Of a stretch of DNA of 64,000 nucleotides, positions 16,077 to 25,843 are shown piece after piece. Source of the stretch: Sphingobacterium sp. HMA12 (GTDB taxonomy: Bacteria; Bacteroidota; Bacteroidia; Sphingobacteriales; Sphingobacteriaceae); the NCBI RefSeq assembly GCF_002933815.1, contig NZ_BEYR01000006.1, forward strand, positions 124,001 to 188,000. Reading direction: 5' to 3'. The notes under the pieces are model-generated. The model was not told the origin of the DNA and did no database searches. It saw only the letters and a list, made by a program, of their open reading frames with translations. A program made the position numbers and the translations under genes. The number at the start of each line of letters is the position of its first letter. The first letter of the stretch is position 1.

Positions 16077-18194
16077 ATGCTATATCAACCTCTTTTATTT
16101 TTAAGCGGCTTAAACGGAATTATATTGCTGATTGTCGGTTTAGCTGTTTTTTTAGTCTTTGCATTCTTCGTTGTACTGAGTGCATTCTATAAAAAGATCC
16201 CACAGGGAAAGGCGATTGTCCGGACAGGTGTCGGCGGGACTAAAGTTGCCTTCAACAAGGGTATGTATGTCGTCCCTGTATTTCACAAGATGGAAATCAT
16301 GGACATCTCCATCAAAAAAATTGAGATCGCCCGTATGCAAGGTGAAGGACTGATCTGTAAAGACAATATCCGTGCTGATATCAAGGTGGCCTTTTTTGTC
16401 CGTGTCAACAAAAATGTGGACGATGTGATCAACGTTGCCCAAAATTTGGGCTGTGACCGTGCCAGTGAGCCTGAAACGCTAAAGAGCATCTTTGAATCCA
16501 AATTTTCTGAAGCACTTAAGACGGTAGGTAAGAAATTTGACTTTATCGAATTGTATGAAGCCCGTCGTGAGTTTCGCGATGAAATCCTCGACATCATTGG
16601 TACTGACCTGAACGGCTATATCCTTGATGACTGTGCGATTGACTATCTGGAACAGACAGATATCGAACATTTGAATCCCAGCAATATCCTGGATAGTGAA
16701 GGTATCAAGAAAATCACCGAGCTGACAGCAAAACAAAATATCAACGCCAACTTTATCCGTCGTGACGAAGAGAAATTGATCAAAAAGCAAAACGTCGAAG
16801 CCCGTGAAGCGATTTTAGAATTGGATCGTCAACTCGCTGAAAAAGAAGAAAAACAAAAACGTGAAATTGATAATATCAAGGCCCGCGAGGAAGCAGAGAT
16901 CGCAAAGGTACGTGAAGAAGAGCGACTGAAATATGAAAGCGTCCGCATTTCCACCGAAGAGCAGCTCGCCGTACAGGAAGAAAATAAGCTACGTCAGATA
17001 ATCATTGCCGAGAAAAACAAACAACGTACGGATGCTGTCGAAGCAGAACGTGTGGAAAAAGACCGTGCATTGGAACAAACCGAACGTGAACGCATTGTTA
17101 CCTTGGCCCAGATTGACAAAGAACGTTCAATAGAGACTGAGAAGAAAAGTATCCAAGGAGTAATCAAAGAACGCGTCCAATTGGAAAAAGGCGTTATCGA
17201 AGAGCAACAAGGTGTCAGAGATATTGAAGTATTTCGTGAAGTAGAACGGAAGAAACAAGCTGGCGTTATCGCCGCATCACAAGAAGCGGAAGAAAAATTA
17301 ATTTCTACGGTGAAAGCGGCTGAAGCAGCAAAAATTGCGGCAGAACAAGAAGCTGAGAAAAAAGTAATCGACGCCGAAGCAGCGCGCAAAATCGCTGAAA
17401 AACGTGCACAAGAATTATTGATAGATGCCGAAGCGAAAAAAGAAGCATCACTCAAAGAAGCCGAAAGCCGTAAGATCATAGCGGAAGCACAAGCGAAAGA
17501 AGAAGCCGCATTAGGCTTGTCAGAAGCCGAAGTAATGGTGGCAAAAGCCGAAGCCGAGGAGAAGCAGGGTACGGTACAGGCAAACGTTATCGAGAAAAAA
17601 GCCGAAGCCATGCGCAAAGAAGGTTTAGCACAGGCCGAGGTTGTCCGCGAAAAAGCACTTGCCGAAGCGAAAGGTATTGAGGAGAAAGCCGAAGCCATGA
17701 AAAAACTTGATGGTGTGGGTAAAGATCACGAAGAGTTCAAATTACAGCTACAGAAAGAACGTGACATTGAACTTGCACAGATCAACATCCAAAAAGATAT
17801 CGCCCAATCGCAAGCAAGTGTCTTGTCCGAAGCGCTTAAAACAGCGAAGATTGACATCGTCGGTGGTGAAACCATGTTCTTCGAAAACATTGTACGTCAG
17901 GTATCCAATGCCAAAGGTTTTGACCATCTCATCGACAATTCCAAACATGCGACCGATATCAAGAATTCATTGCTGGGCCCGGACGGTAAAGGTGATCTCG
18001 CCGAGAAAGTACGTGGACTCGCAGATAAATATGGTATTTCGTCCAATGACATCAAGAACTTAACCGTTTCTGCGGCTTTGATCAAATTACAACAGGCAGC
18101 TACAGATGCCGAGAACGGTGAAGATGCCGGTTTTATCAATTCACTATTTGGATTGGCAAAAAACCTAGGCATTTCCAATAAAAAGTTGTCTTAA
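16077..18194 (+). CDS. flotillin/SPFH-domain protein (YqiK-like)
   Basis: A 705-residue protein. An N-terminal membrane helix (about 10-38) is followed by an SPFH/Band 7 domain (about 40-220, KKIPQGKAIVRTGVGGTKV at the start). A very long coiled-coil (about 225-590) is rich in Glu, Ala and Lys. The C-terminal region (about 590-705) is typical of flotillins. Flotillins organise membrane microdomains and scaffold stress proteins. The coiled-coil is longer than in most bacterial flotillins (about 500 residues in total). It is the partner of the OB-fold protein upstream. A 119-base gap before it contains a relic-like palindrome, ACCTGACAGGT, at about 15992-16002. Confidence 0.88.
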   Translation: MLYQPLLFLSGLNGIILLIVGLAVFLVFAFFVVLSAFYKKIPQGKAIVRTGVGGTKVAFNKGMYVVPVFHKMEIMDISIKKIEIARMQGEGLICKDNIRADIKVAFFVRVNKNVDDVINVAQNLGCDRASEPETLKSIFESKFSEALKTVGKKFDFIELYEARREFRDEILDIIGTDLNGYILDDCAIDYLEQTDIEHLNPSNILDSEGIKKITELTAKQNINANFIRRDEEKLIKKQNVEAREAILELDRQLAEKEEKQKREIDNIKAREEAEIAKVREEERLKYESVRISTEEQLAVQEENKLRQIIIAEKNKQRTDAVEAERVEKDRALEQTERERIVTLAQIDKERSIETEKKSIQGVIKERVQLEKGVIEEQQGVRDIEVFREVERKKQAGVIAASQEAEEKLISTVKAAEAAKIAAEQEAEKKVIDAEAARKIAEKRAQELLIDAEAKKEASLKEAESRKIIAEAQAKEEAALGLSEAEVMVAKAEAEEKQGTVQANVIEKKAEAMRKEGLAQAEVVREKALAEAKGIEEKAEAMKKLDGVGKDHEEFKLQLQKERDIELAQINIQKDIAQSQASVLSEALKTAKIDIVGGETMFFENIVRQVSNAKGFDHLIDNSKHATDIKNSLLGPDGKGDLAEKVRGLADKYGISSNDIKNLTVSAALIKLQQAATDAENGEDAGFINSLFGLAKNLGISNKKLS

Positions 18195-18299
18195 GACATC
18201 TTAAGCTTACTATTTATCCGCAAGACCATTTCAAAATGGTTCATGCGGATAATTAAAATTGATTTTGTCACAACAATCCAGTAGAGAACTGCTCATTTT

Positions 18300-21200
18300 A
18301 TGCCAGAAGAAAACGTAATAAATCAGAACGACAGCCTTGACCAAGGTGCATATGAGATTATCCGAAAGCGACTTCTTACACAAAAAGAAGCACTAGCGAC
18401 CAAGCTCCAGCAGTTGAATGAAGCCCGTAAAGAAGTCTTCAATTCAACGAGCTTTGTCCTCAAAGCCAATCAACGGATCACCACAGAAAACAACTGCGTT
18501 GCCCGTGGCATTCTGGCTTTGGATAATCAATGTATTTTTGGGTATAATGTGCATTTTGGACTGCGTACCGAGATCAAGCTGGAAGATGTTTTCAGTGTTT
18601 ATGCATTTGAGAATAACCAGTTTATTCCGCAGTCCCTGGACTTGATCAACGATCAAAATTTCATCTCAGATTATCAAAATCTATATAAATACTATAGGGA
18701 CTCCATATTCTCCAAATTTCGTAGGACGGAGAACTATTTGTACATGATCTTTCAGACCAGCAAAAATCCTGCTGACCTCAAAGCGTTCAAATGGCTGATC
18801 AATGATGGTAAGCTCCAATATCAGGATGACCGCAGCATCCACGAAGTCAAATTGCCCAATCAATTTGAATTTGACTGGACGAAAACAACGCTTGAAGACC
18901 GTCGCCTCGGAAAATATCCCCATATATCCATTATGGATAAGATCTTTATTGAAGCGATCAATGGTGATATCACTTTCAAGATCGAAAACAATACGGACAG
19001 TGGCAAAGGGATCTATTCCGAAAAAGTAGTCAATGCCGACCAACAATTGGACGATGCCGATTATTACTATGCGGATCTCGGCAACCTTATTGCGGTACGG
19101 ATCAAACCGTACCAGGAAGATTTCAGGGCCTTCGTCTACAACCAGCGGACAAAGGAAGTCGTCAACCTCAAATCACTGAATGAATCAGCAATATTGTTGC
19201 CGGACAATCAGGGAATTATTTTTTCCAATGGATATTACTTACAAAATGGCACACACAAGATTTTTGACGCCCAGTTTGAACAGGTATCCTTCCTACGAAG
19301 GATAGCTTCCCCCAATGGTGAAGATTTTCTGTATATCTTCTGTCAGGAGGAAACCAATACCTATATCCTACTGTCATATAACATCATTCAGCAGCATGTC
19401 GAGACCCCGATTATCTGCAACGGTTTTACCCTATTCAAAGATGGTAGCTTAATTTATTTCCGCACCGAGGCGGAAGCCACCAGACATCATCAGGTGCAGA
19501 TCTGGGAAACACCTTATATGGCTATGCTCAAAGAAAATGAGCAAAAGAAAGACGATCCCCTCTATAAGGTAGGCAATAAACAGATCGTGCAGGCGATGGC
19601 CGAGGCACAGGAGGTCATACAGCTGATCAACAAAGAGGACAGCTACGAAGGTTTATACGAAGATATCCTCAAAAAGTCCACGGTTTTATTGGATTCCTAT
19701 TTCTGGATAAAAGATGACGCCTTATCAAATCTCGGCCAACCATTAACACAGATCAAGGAAGTCGCAAATACCGCTATTGATGAATTTGTCAAAGTACAAG
19801 CCCAACGCAAACATGCGGCGGAATTAAATCTGGCTGCAGAAAAGAAAATGGAAGAACTCACCTTTTCCATCAATAGCACCGTTGTGGAGAAACTCGATCA
19901 GCTCGTCCACCAATTGGCTGATGCCCGTCGTCTCCAGGGTGAAATCATCGACCTCAAAAATGTAAAATATATTGATACGGTCAGCATAGATAACCTGTTG
20001 GAAAAATTGCAGGGCATCACTTCTGGACTGGCCGAAAAAACCATTACCTTCCTCCTACGGGATGCAGCCCTGCTTCCTTACGAACAAAAGGTAGAACAGC
20101 AGAAGAAAAATGTGGAGGCCATAGTTAAGGTTTATGATGCCAAAGCGATCGAGGAAGCCAATTCGGCCATTTCGAGCGAGCTGGAACTATTGATTGATAT
20201 CCTCAATAGTCTAAAAATTGACGACTCCACACAGACAACCAAAATCATTGAGAAAATTTCGGTTATTTTCTCCTCCTTAAATGAAGTTCGTGCACAGCTT
20301 ACGCGAAAACTCAATTCATTGAAGAGTACGGAAGCAATAGCCGAATTTTCCGCACAGCTCACCCTTCTGGAACAATCCGTGACCAACTACCTCGAACTGT
20401 CAACGACAACCGAAAAGGTAGACGAATATTACACAAAAGTATTCGTTCAGCTAGAGGAACTTGAAAGTAAATTTTCTGAATTTGAAGATTTTGCCCTCAA
20501 GATCGCAGACAAGCGTGACGAGGTTATTAAGGCTTTTAATTCCCGAAGGGAACAAATCGTTGAACAGATCAACAAGCGGACTTCCTCGCTTGAACAGATC
20601 GGCCTTCGAGTATTAAAAAACGTTGAAAACAAATCCAAGACTTTCGCAACCCGTGAAGAAATCTTCAGCTTCTATGCTTCAGATCTGATGATCGACAAAA
20701 TCAGACAGTTGGTACAGGAGCTAAAAACACTGCAGGATGTCTCAAAAGCAGAAAACCTTGAAAATCTGTTAAAGAAATCACAGGAAGATGCCTTACGGGT
20801 TTTACGTGACAAAAATGATCTCTTTGTAGATGGCGAAAATATTATTGCGCTGGGCAAGCATAAGTTTGCAGTCAATAGTCAATCCCTCAGCCTTACCTTG
20901 CTGCGCAGAAATGATGAACTGTATTTCCACCTGACGGGGACAAGTTTCTATCAAAAAGTGCAGGCCGAGGAAATCAACACTTTTCAGGATATCTGGGATC
21001 AGGAACTTGTTTCTGAAAATAAAGAAGTCTATCGTGCAGAATACCTCGCATACAAAGCATTCCTGGCTTCGAAAGGACAACAAGATTTTGATGCTGCATT
21101 ATTCATCACACAGACTGTGGAGCAAAGTTATTCGGAAGGTTATGTCAAAGGAGTTCACAATGTGGATGCACTGTTGATCTATGATACGGTCAAACAGTTG

Positions 21201-23144
21201 GATACCAAATTGGATCTGCTTCGCTATGATCCCCTATTGCGCACGATGGCTCAACTCTTTTGGAAATCCCTTTCGGATGATCAGCGTGCAAAGCAATTGG
21301 CGCTGATACACTCTACCCACACGATTTTAAAAACGTTTCCAAATTCAAATCGTTACCAGTCTGTCATTGATGAACTGACCAAGTTATTCAATGCATGGGA
21401 GACACACTTGGATCGCTCTGCCATAGATGGCCGTGACCTGTCAACTTACCTTTTCCAGACCTTCACGAGTTACAATACTTTTGTCGTCAGTGAGCAATCC
21501 GACGACCTGAAAAAAGCGTTTATTCGATTGCTGGAATCCAAGAAAAGTTACAAGCTATTTGAAGCGGATATTCAGAACGAACAATTTAGCTTGGTAGATC
21601 GCTTTTACCTGACCTTAAACTGGCTCAACTCCTTTGTGGACGAGCATCCGGAATATCTTACGCTACGCAAATATATTGAAGAAGCAGCGATCATGTTGCT
21701 TTATCCCACCCAGGAGTATCACCTGATCATCGCAAAAGACCATGCGCATATCAGCGGATTAAAAGGCAATCATGCAATCCTGAACAACGGTGAGGAACAT
21801 ATCCAATATCATGAGTTTTTAGCACGTCTGGCGCAATTCGCTGATTATAATGTACCCCGTTTTGTGGCTTTCTCCACCTTGAAAGAGCAGCTTGCAAAGT
21901 CCTATGCCAAAGAACTAAAGATCGGTGAGTTTGAGCCCAAAGTACTGACCTCCTTTGTACGTAATAAGCTGATCAACGAAGTTTACTTCCCATTGATCGG
22001 AAATAACCTCGCCAAACAGCTTGGAGCTGCAGGGGACAATAAGCGTACAGCCCGTATGGGAATGCTCCTGTTGATCTCGCCGCCGGGCTATGGTAAGACC
22101 ACCTTAATGGAATATTTAGCCAAAACGATGGGCTTACATTTTGTCAAAATCAATGGCCCGACCATTGGTCATTCGATTACATCCATTGACCCGATTGAAG
22201 CGAAAACATCCGGAGAACGGGAAGAACTCAAAAAGATCAATCTTGCATTTGAGATGGCTGACAATGTCATGCTGTATCTGGACGATATCCAGCACTTAAA
22301 TCCGGAGTTTTTACAGAAATTCATCTCTCTTGCCGATGGTCAACGTAAGATTGATGGCATCTTTGAGGGCGAGAGTAAGACCTATGACCTACGTGGCAAG
22401 CGCTTCTGCATCGTGATGGCCGGAAATCCATATACAGAGAGCGGCTCTAAGTTTCAGATTCCCGACATGCTTGCCAACCGGGCCGATGTGTACAATCTCG
22501 GTGATGTGATCGGTGATACCGAAGCATTATTCAACCTCAGTTTGATTGAAAATGCGGCTATTGAAAACAGTTACCTCGAAAAAATTGCAAGCAAGTCTTT
22601 TAACGACTTCTACGCCCTGGTCAATTATGCACAGTCTGTTATGGATCAATTGCCCGATTTAGAGGGCAACTACCTTAAACAGGATATTGATGACTTTATC
22701 GCTGTCCTGCGCCATGTACTAAAAATCAGAAATGTCGTGATCAAAGTAAATCAGAATTATATTCAGAGTGCAGCGATGCAGGATAATTACCGTACCGAAC
22801 CGCCATTTAAAATGCAGGGATCGTATCGGAATATGAGCAAACTGGTTGCACAGGTGGTACCGATGATGAATGAGCAGGAAATTGATCAGGTTCTTCTCGC
22901 GCACTATGAGAGCGAATCGCAGACACTCACTGCGGACACTGAAAGTAACCTTTTAAAACTAAAAGAGCTTGCCGGACTACTGAACCCTGTCGAGCAGGAA
23001 CGTTGGGAAGCCATCAAAGAAATCTTCCGCAAGAACAATAAACACGGTGGACTGGCCAAAGACGATAAAGTATTCGGTCAGCTACTGGACTTCAATGAAA
23101 ATCTGGAAGGTATTATTCAGGCAATTCGGGAGTATAAGAACTAA
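18300..23144 (+). CDS. giant coiled-coil AAA+ ATPase (MoxR-like; often named DNA repair ATPase)
   Basis: A 1614-residue protein, the largest in the window. The first 450 residues are mixed and beta-rich, residues about 500-850 form coiled-coils, and residues about 870-1230 are helical. The AAA+ module sits at about 1240-1500: Walker A SPPGYGKTT (about 1262-1270), Walker B LYLDDIQ (about 1323-1329), then MAGNPYTESG and LANRADVYNLGD in the pattern of MoxR-type ATPases. Database entries often call this family DNA repair ATPase, but the operon with PspA and flotillin points to remodelling of membrane-associated assemblies. A strong terminator follows, closing the operon. Confidence 0.8.
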   Translation: MPEENVINQNDSLDQGAYEIIRKRLLTQKEALATKLQQLNEARKEVFNSTSFVLKANQRITTENNCVARGILALDNQCIFGYNVHFGLRTEIKLEDVFSVYAFENNQFIPQSLDLINDQNFISDYQNLYKYYRDSIFSKFRRTENYLYMIFQTSKNPADLKAFKWLINDGKLQYQDDRSIHEVKLPNQFEFDWTKTTLEDRRLGKYPHISIMDKIFIEAINGDITFKIENNTDSGKGIYSEKVVNADQQLDDADYYYADLGNLIAVRIKPYQEDFRAFVYNQRTKEVVNLKSLNESAILLPDNQGIIFSNGYYLQNGTHKIFDAQFEQVSFLRRIASPNGEDFLYIFCQEETNTYILLSYNIIQQHVETPIICNGFTLFKDGSLIYFRTEAEATRHHQVQIWETPYMAMLKENEQKKDDPLYKVGNKQIVQAMAEAQEVIQLINKEDSYEGLYEDILKKSTVLLDSYFWIKDDALSNLGQPLTQIKEVANTAIDEFVKVQAQRKHAAELNLAAEKKMEELTFSINSTVVEKLDQLVHQLADARRLQGEIIDLKNVKYIDTVSIDNLLEKLQGITSGLAEKTITFLLRDAALLPYEQKVEQQKKNVEAIVKVYDAKAIEEANSAISSELELLIDILNSLKIDDSTQTTKIIEKISVIFSSLNEVRAQLTRKLNSLKSTEAIAEFSAQLTLLEQSVTNYLELSTTTEKVDEYYTKVFVQLEELESKFSEFEDFALKIADKRDEVIKAFNSRREQIVEQINKRTSSLEQIGLRVLKNVENKSKTFATREEIFSFYASDLMIDKIRQLVQELKTLQDVSKAENLENLLKKSQEDALRVLRDKNDLFVDGENIIALGKHKFAVNSQSLSLTLLRRNDELYFHLTGTSFYQKVQAEEINTFQDIWDQELVSENKEVYRAEYLAYKAFLASKGQQDFDAALFITQTVEQSYSEGYVKGVHNVDALLIYDTVKQLDTKLDLLRYDPLLRTMAQLFWKSLSDDQRAKQLALIHSTHTILKTFPNSNRYQSVIDELTKLFNAWETHLDRSAIDGRDLSTYLFQTFTSYNTFVVSEQSDDLKKAFIRLLESKKSYKLFEADIQNEQFSLVDRFYLTLNWLNSFVDEHPEYLTLRKYIEEAAIMLLYPTQEYHLIIAKDHAHISGLKGNHAILNNGEEHIQYHEFLARLAQFADYNVPRFVAFSTLKEQLAKSYAKELKIGEFEPKVLTSFVRNKLINEVYFPLIGNNLAKQLGAAGDNKRTARMGMLLLISPPGYGKTTLMEYLAKTMGLHFVKINGPTIGHSITSIDPIEAKTSGEREELKKINLAFEMADNVMLYLDDIQHLNPEFLQKFISLADGQRKIDGIFEGESKTYDLRGKRFCIVMAGNPYTESGSKFQIPDMLANRADVYNLGDVIGDTEALFNLSLIENAAIENSYLEKIASKSFNDFYALVNYAQSVMDQLPDLEGNYLKQDIDDFIAVLRHVLKIRNVVIKVNQNYIQSAAMQDNYRTEPPFKMQGSYRNMSKLVAQVVPMMNEQEIDQVLLAHYESESQTLTADTESNLLKLKELAGLLNPVEQERWEAIKEIFRKNNKHGGLAKDDKVFGQLLDFNENLEGIIQAIREYKN

Positions 23145-23161
23145 AACCACATACCCGATCA

Positions 23162-23200
23162 CTCTCCATTGACTTGAATAGAGTCAATGGAGAGAATTTG
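23162..23200 (+). terminator. terminator of the PspA-flotillin-AAA+ operon
   Basis: A perfect 13-bp stem (23162-23174 with 23182-23194) has a 7-base loop and is followed by AATTTG. Confidence 0.72.
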
Positions 23201-23235
23201 AACAGCAGAATATCATAAGGTAATTGACATGTAAA

Positions 23236-23321
23236 TTGTTAGCATGTTTTAAAACTAGTATTTTTGTAAGAGTTTAACTAGCCGTAATTTTTTAACAGGT
23301 AGATCACGCTAGTTAACTAGC
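23236..23321 (+). promoter_or_regulatory. promoter and palindromic operator of the orphan antitoxin-like gene
   Basis: TTG at 23236-23238 lies 20 bases before TATTTTTG (23259-23266), an exact -7 match. Downstream, GTTTAACTAGC (23272-23282) recurs as GTTAACTAGC (23312-23321), which is half of a perfect 14-bp palindrome, GCTAGTTAACTAGC (23308-23321). This is a reasonable autoregulatory operator. Confidence 0.5.
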
Positions 23322-23384
23322 AGATTTATGCAAAGGATCTTTGGTTAAATATTTAGCAGAAGAACGAACTTAAAGGACTTAATC

Positions 23385-23588
23385 ATGGAAGCAATACTTT
23401 TACATCCGCAAAACAAAGAGCAACTTGAAGCAATCAAGGCAATTGCCAAAGCATTGAAAATGAAATTTGAGACTACCACTGTAGAAGGCAGTACCTATAA
23501 TCCAGATTTTGTAAAAAAGATACAAAATGGCCGAGCTGATGTTAAGAACGGCAAAGGGACTAAAATCGGCATTGATGATCTACGGTAA
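23385..23588 (+). CDS. DUF2683-like antitoxin-type protein, no toxin partner
   Basis: A 67-residue protein beginning MEAILLHPQNKEQLEAIKAIAKALK, with a C-terminal extended part ending GKGTKIGIDDLR. It resembles the DUF2683 / type II antitoxin proteins of Bacteroidota, which normally overlap a RelE/YoeB-type toxin gene. No toxin reading frame follows, nor any trace of one on the plus strand. It may be an orphan antitoxin, protective against related toxins, or a free regulator. The upstream palindrome suits autoregulation. Confidence 0.6.
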   Translation: MEAILLHPQNKEQLEAIKAIAKALKMKFETTTVEGSTYNPDFVKKIQNGRADVKNGKGTKIGIDDLR

Positions 23589-24039
23589 TTTTAATAAGCT
23601 CATTGTATACTACCCTATATCTCAGTCTCAAGCGGTGATCAGCTCTCTCAGTAATACCATTGTATCATCCCGAAATAAGGACATGTCGCTCAACAGATAG
23701 TCCACCAGTATATCATTATTCCACAGTGTCTGCAATAGGAACGATTTGTTAAGTAAAAAAGTCCTTCTATCATGCCGTTACGTCCCTGTGAGTGAAATAA
23801 AGTCTTTTTGTCAAACGGATTGAATCTACATTTCTGAGCAATGGAAGCAGAAAATGGAGTATTTTGCGTAGACAAGGGGGTCAACTTGCGCCAAATCCAT
23901 AGCTTAAACACTATCTATTTGGCGCAAGTTGCCCCCCTACTCTGTTCATTCCATATGTACAATAATTATCCAAGCACATGCAAACAATTCAACAACTTAC
24001 TTAGCTACGATTCCGTATACAGATCGTTCGGAAATACGA
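23589..24039. other. gene-free stretch containing a large hairpin
   Basis: No gene is supported here. On the minus strand, 23634-23780 keeps an open frame of about 48 codons, ending in MVLLRELITA and a stop, with protein-like composition but no start codon in its frame upstream. It may be the tail of a lost gene. The right half holds a long inverted repeat, listed separately. Confidence 0.4.
23876..23937. repeat. 62-base hairpin with 20-bp G/C-capped stem
   Basis: GGGGG plus TCAACTTGCGCCAAAT (23876-23896) pairs with ATTTGGCGCAAGTTG plus CCCCCC (23917-23937), with one mismatch. The loop holds a further ATAG/CTAT pairing. No T-run flanks it. It lies between two converging genes. Confidence 0.75.
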
Positions 24040-25746
24040 TTATCCGGCTTTCACAGCCCCCGAAGAAACGGTAAATATCCCATAATCGTCAATAAGCATC
24101 CGCTCCTTGCGCACCCCATTGTAAGCCATAATCCGATCCAGTTCTTTCTGCGAACGTCGGCGCATGACCCAATCTTTCTTCTGATGGCTGTTCAGCACAT
24201 AAGCGATCATTTTCAACTGTGGATGCCATGGCTGTCCAGTATAGACCAGATGGCTATTTTCCTCACAAATAGCTGTTGCTCCATGTACCGCCCTGCTGGC
24301 CATTCCATTGTCGCCGAACAATTCGAAAATACCAGAGATGACAACAATATTAGGTGCAAAATCCAGTTTGCTGTATGTAGCCGGATCAAAACAGTCGTAA
24401 TTGGTGAAACGTATTCCTTGGAGGGCTTTCTTCTTGATGGTTTTCTCACCAACTGCAATATTTGGCAACAGAAACTCGTTGATCACAATCTCTACCTCCG
24501 GATATTTTTCCTTGATATCAAATAAATAATTTCCGGTGCCGCCAGCGATATCCAGAATTTTCACAGGTCGGCCTGTAGACTTGACTCGCGCAATATTCTC
24601 TTCTAGGAGCCGTAAGAGATGCTGTTTGCGTATACGGATTCCTTTCCAGCCGATCGCTTCTAGGTATCCTTTGTCAATAACTTTGCCTAAACCCAACCTG
24701 CCCTTCGGCTCATTACGGTATACGTAATCCAATGAGATTCCCGAATCAAAACCAAACTGAAGTCCCAGATTCATACCATGACTCAGTGATCCGATCTTGC
24801 CTAAAGTCCATTTTTGGAATGCATAGTTTAGCTTCTCAGCCGCTGGCATCACCTTATGGTACAATTTCTCATATTCTTTTACCGAAAACTCGTCAGGCTC
24901 CAGCCCCTGTTCGGGCATTTGCCTTGCATAGGCTTTCGTAATAAAATCTTTTAAATAAGCATAGACCTTCTGTCTGTTGGATTCAAACAGGATACCATGA
25001 TAAAAATTGCGTAGGGTAATAAATGTCTTCAACTTGGAAGCTATCGACACGAAGAATTGCTTTTGCAGCGAGTTTTTAACCACATAGTCCTTTTCGGCGG
25101 ATAGCACGATCACGGGAATATCTATGGCGGCTGCATCCTCGACGATACGCACACCAGCCTTTAATAGGTCTACCAATAGGGCGCCGTTAATGGATTTTGA
25201 GATCAATGGATCAGCATCGTAAGCCTGCTGTTGTTCGACATCATGGGTCAATACCTTCGCCTTGACATAGCTTTGGATAACAAGATCCTTTTTCAGCTTG
25301 GTTCCAAGCGCAATCATCTGGTTGGCCAGTGGTACATACAGTTTAATCTCAAAGGCAGGGGCCAATAAGGCCATTCCCGCGATCGGAGGTGCAAAATCAT
25401 GCACCCAAGCACTCACAATGACCCCTGCAATGCTATTGGCGATGACAAAGACGTCCTTTGTGTCAACCGCATATTCGGTGCGGATATAGGCCACAAAACC
25501 GTCCAGATCGCGCACATTATCCATAAAAACAGGTGATACAGGCACTTTGGTGTAGCCATGTCCACGTAGGTCAAATGCAAAGATGGAATAATCGGCAAAC
25601 TGCGGATCGGTAGCCATCTCCTGCAGGCGTTCTGAATGTTCATGCCCACGGTGCAATACAACTAAAGCCTTTTGTCCCTGTTGATAATTCCAAACACGAT
25701 ATAGTAGTTCCCCTTGATCGAAACTCTTAAAATAACCTGATTTCAT
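24040..25746 (-). CDS. alpha/beta hydrolase - SAM methyltransferase fusion (YnbC-like)
   Basis: A 568-residue two-domain protein. Residues about 1-280 are an alpha/beta hydrolase: HRGHEHSERLQ for the oxyanion region, nucleophile Ser105 in VIANSIAG, Asp in SAEKDYVV, and His in NFYHGILF. Residues about 300-568 are a class I methyltransferase with motif I ILDIAGGTGNY. The size and order match E. coli YnbC (585 residues). It is the last gene of the ynb-like operon. The substrate is probably a lipid or lipid head group, by context only. The conserved Gly of the nucleophile elbow is Ala here. Confidence 0.85.
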   Translation of the reverse strand: MKSGYFKSFDQGELLYRVWNYQQGQKALVVLHRGHEHSERLQEMATDPQFADYSIFAFDLRGHGYTKVPVSPVFMDNVRDLDGFVAYIRTEYAVDTKDVFVIANSIAGVIVSAWVHDFAPPIAGMALLAPAFEIKLYVPLANQMIALGTKLKKDLVIQSYVKAKVLTHDVEQQQAYDADPLISKSINGALLVDLLKAGVRIVEDAAAIDIPVIVLSAEKDYVVKNSLQKQFFVSIASKLKTFITLRNFYHGILFESNRQKVYAYLKDFITKAYARQMPEQGLEPDEFSVKEYEKLYHKVMPAAEKLNYAFQKWTLGKIGSLSHGMNLGLQFGFDSGISLDYVYRNEPKGRLGLGKVIDKGYLEAIGWKGIRIRKQHLLRLLEENIARVKSTGRPVKILDIAGGTGNYLFDIKEKYPEVEIVINEFLLPNIAVGEKTIKKKALQGIRFTNYDCFDPATYSKLDFAPNIVVISGIFELFGDNGMASRAVHGATAICEENSHLVYTGQPWHPQLKMIAYVLNSHQKKDWVMRRRSQKELDRIMAYNGVRKERMLIDDYGIFTVSSGAVKAG

Positions 25747-25843
25747 CTTTTTATAATTTATTCCATCTATTCAATGGTGTATGTAATTCTAGTTTCTCTT
25801 TCGATATGCCTTTTAAAAACAAAGACCAAGCCACCCTTTTTGA

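Noticed and set aside
16994..17698. 234-residue Ser/Ala-rich minus frame
   Set aside because: It is antisense to the repetitive flotillin coiled-coil; long open frames there come from Glu/Ala/Lys codon repetition.
23690..23911. 73-residue minus frame with a Cys-His-rich end
   Set aside because: It crosses the large hairpin, has no leader, and its composition is not protein-like overall.
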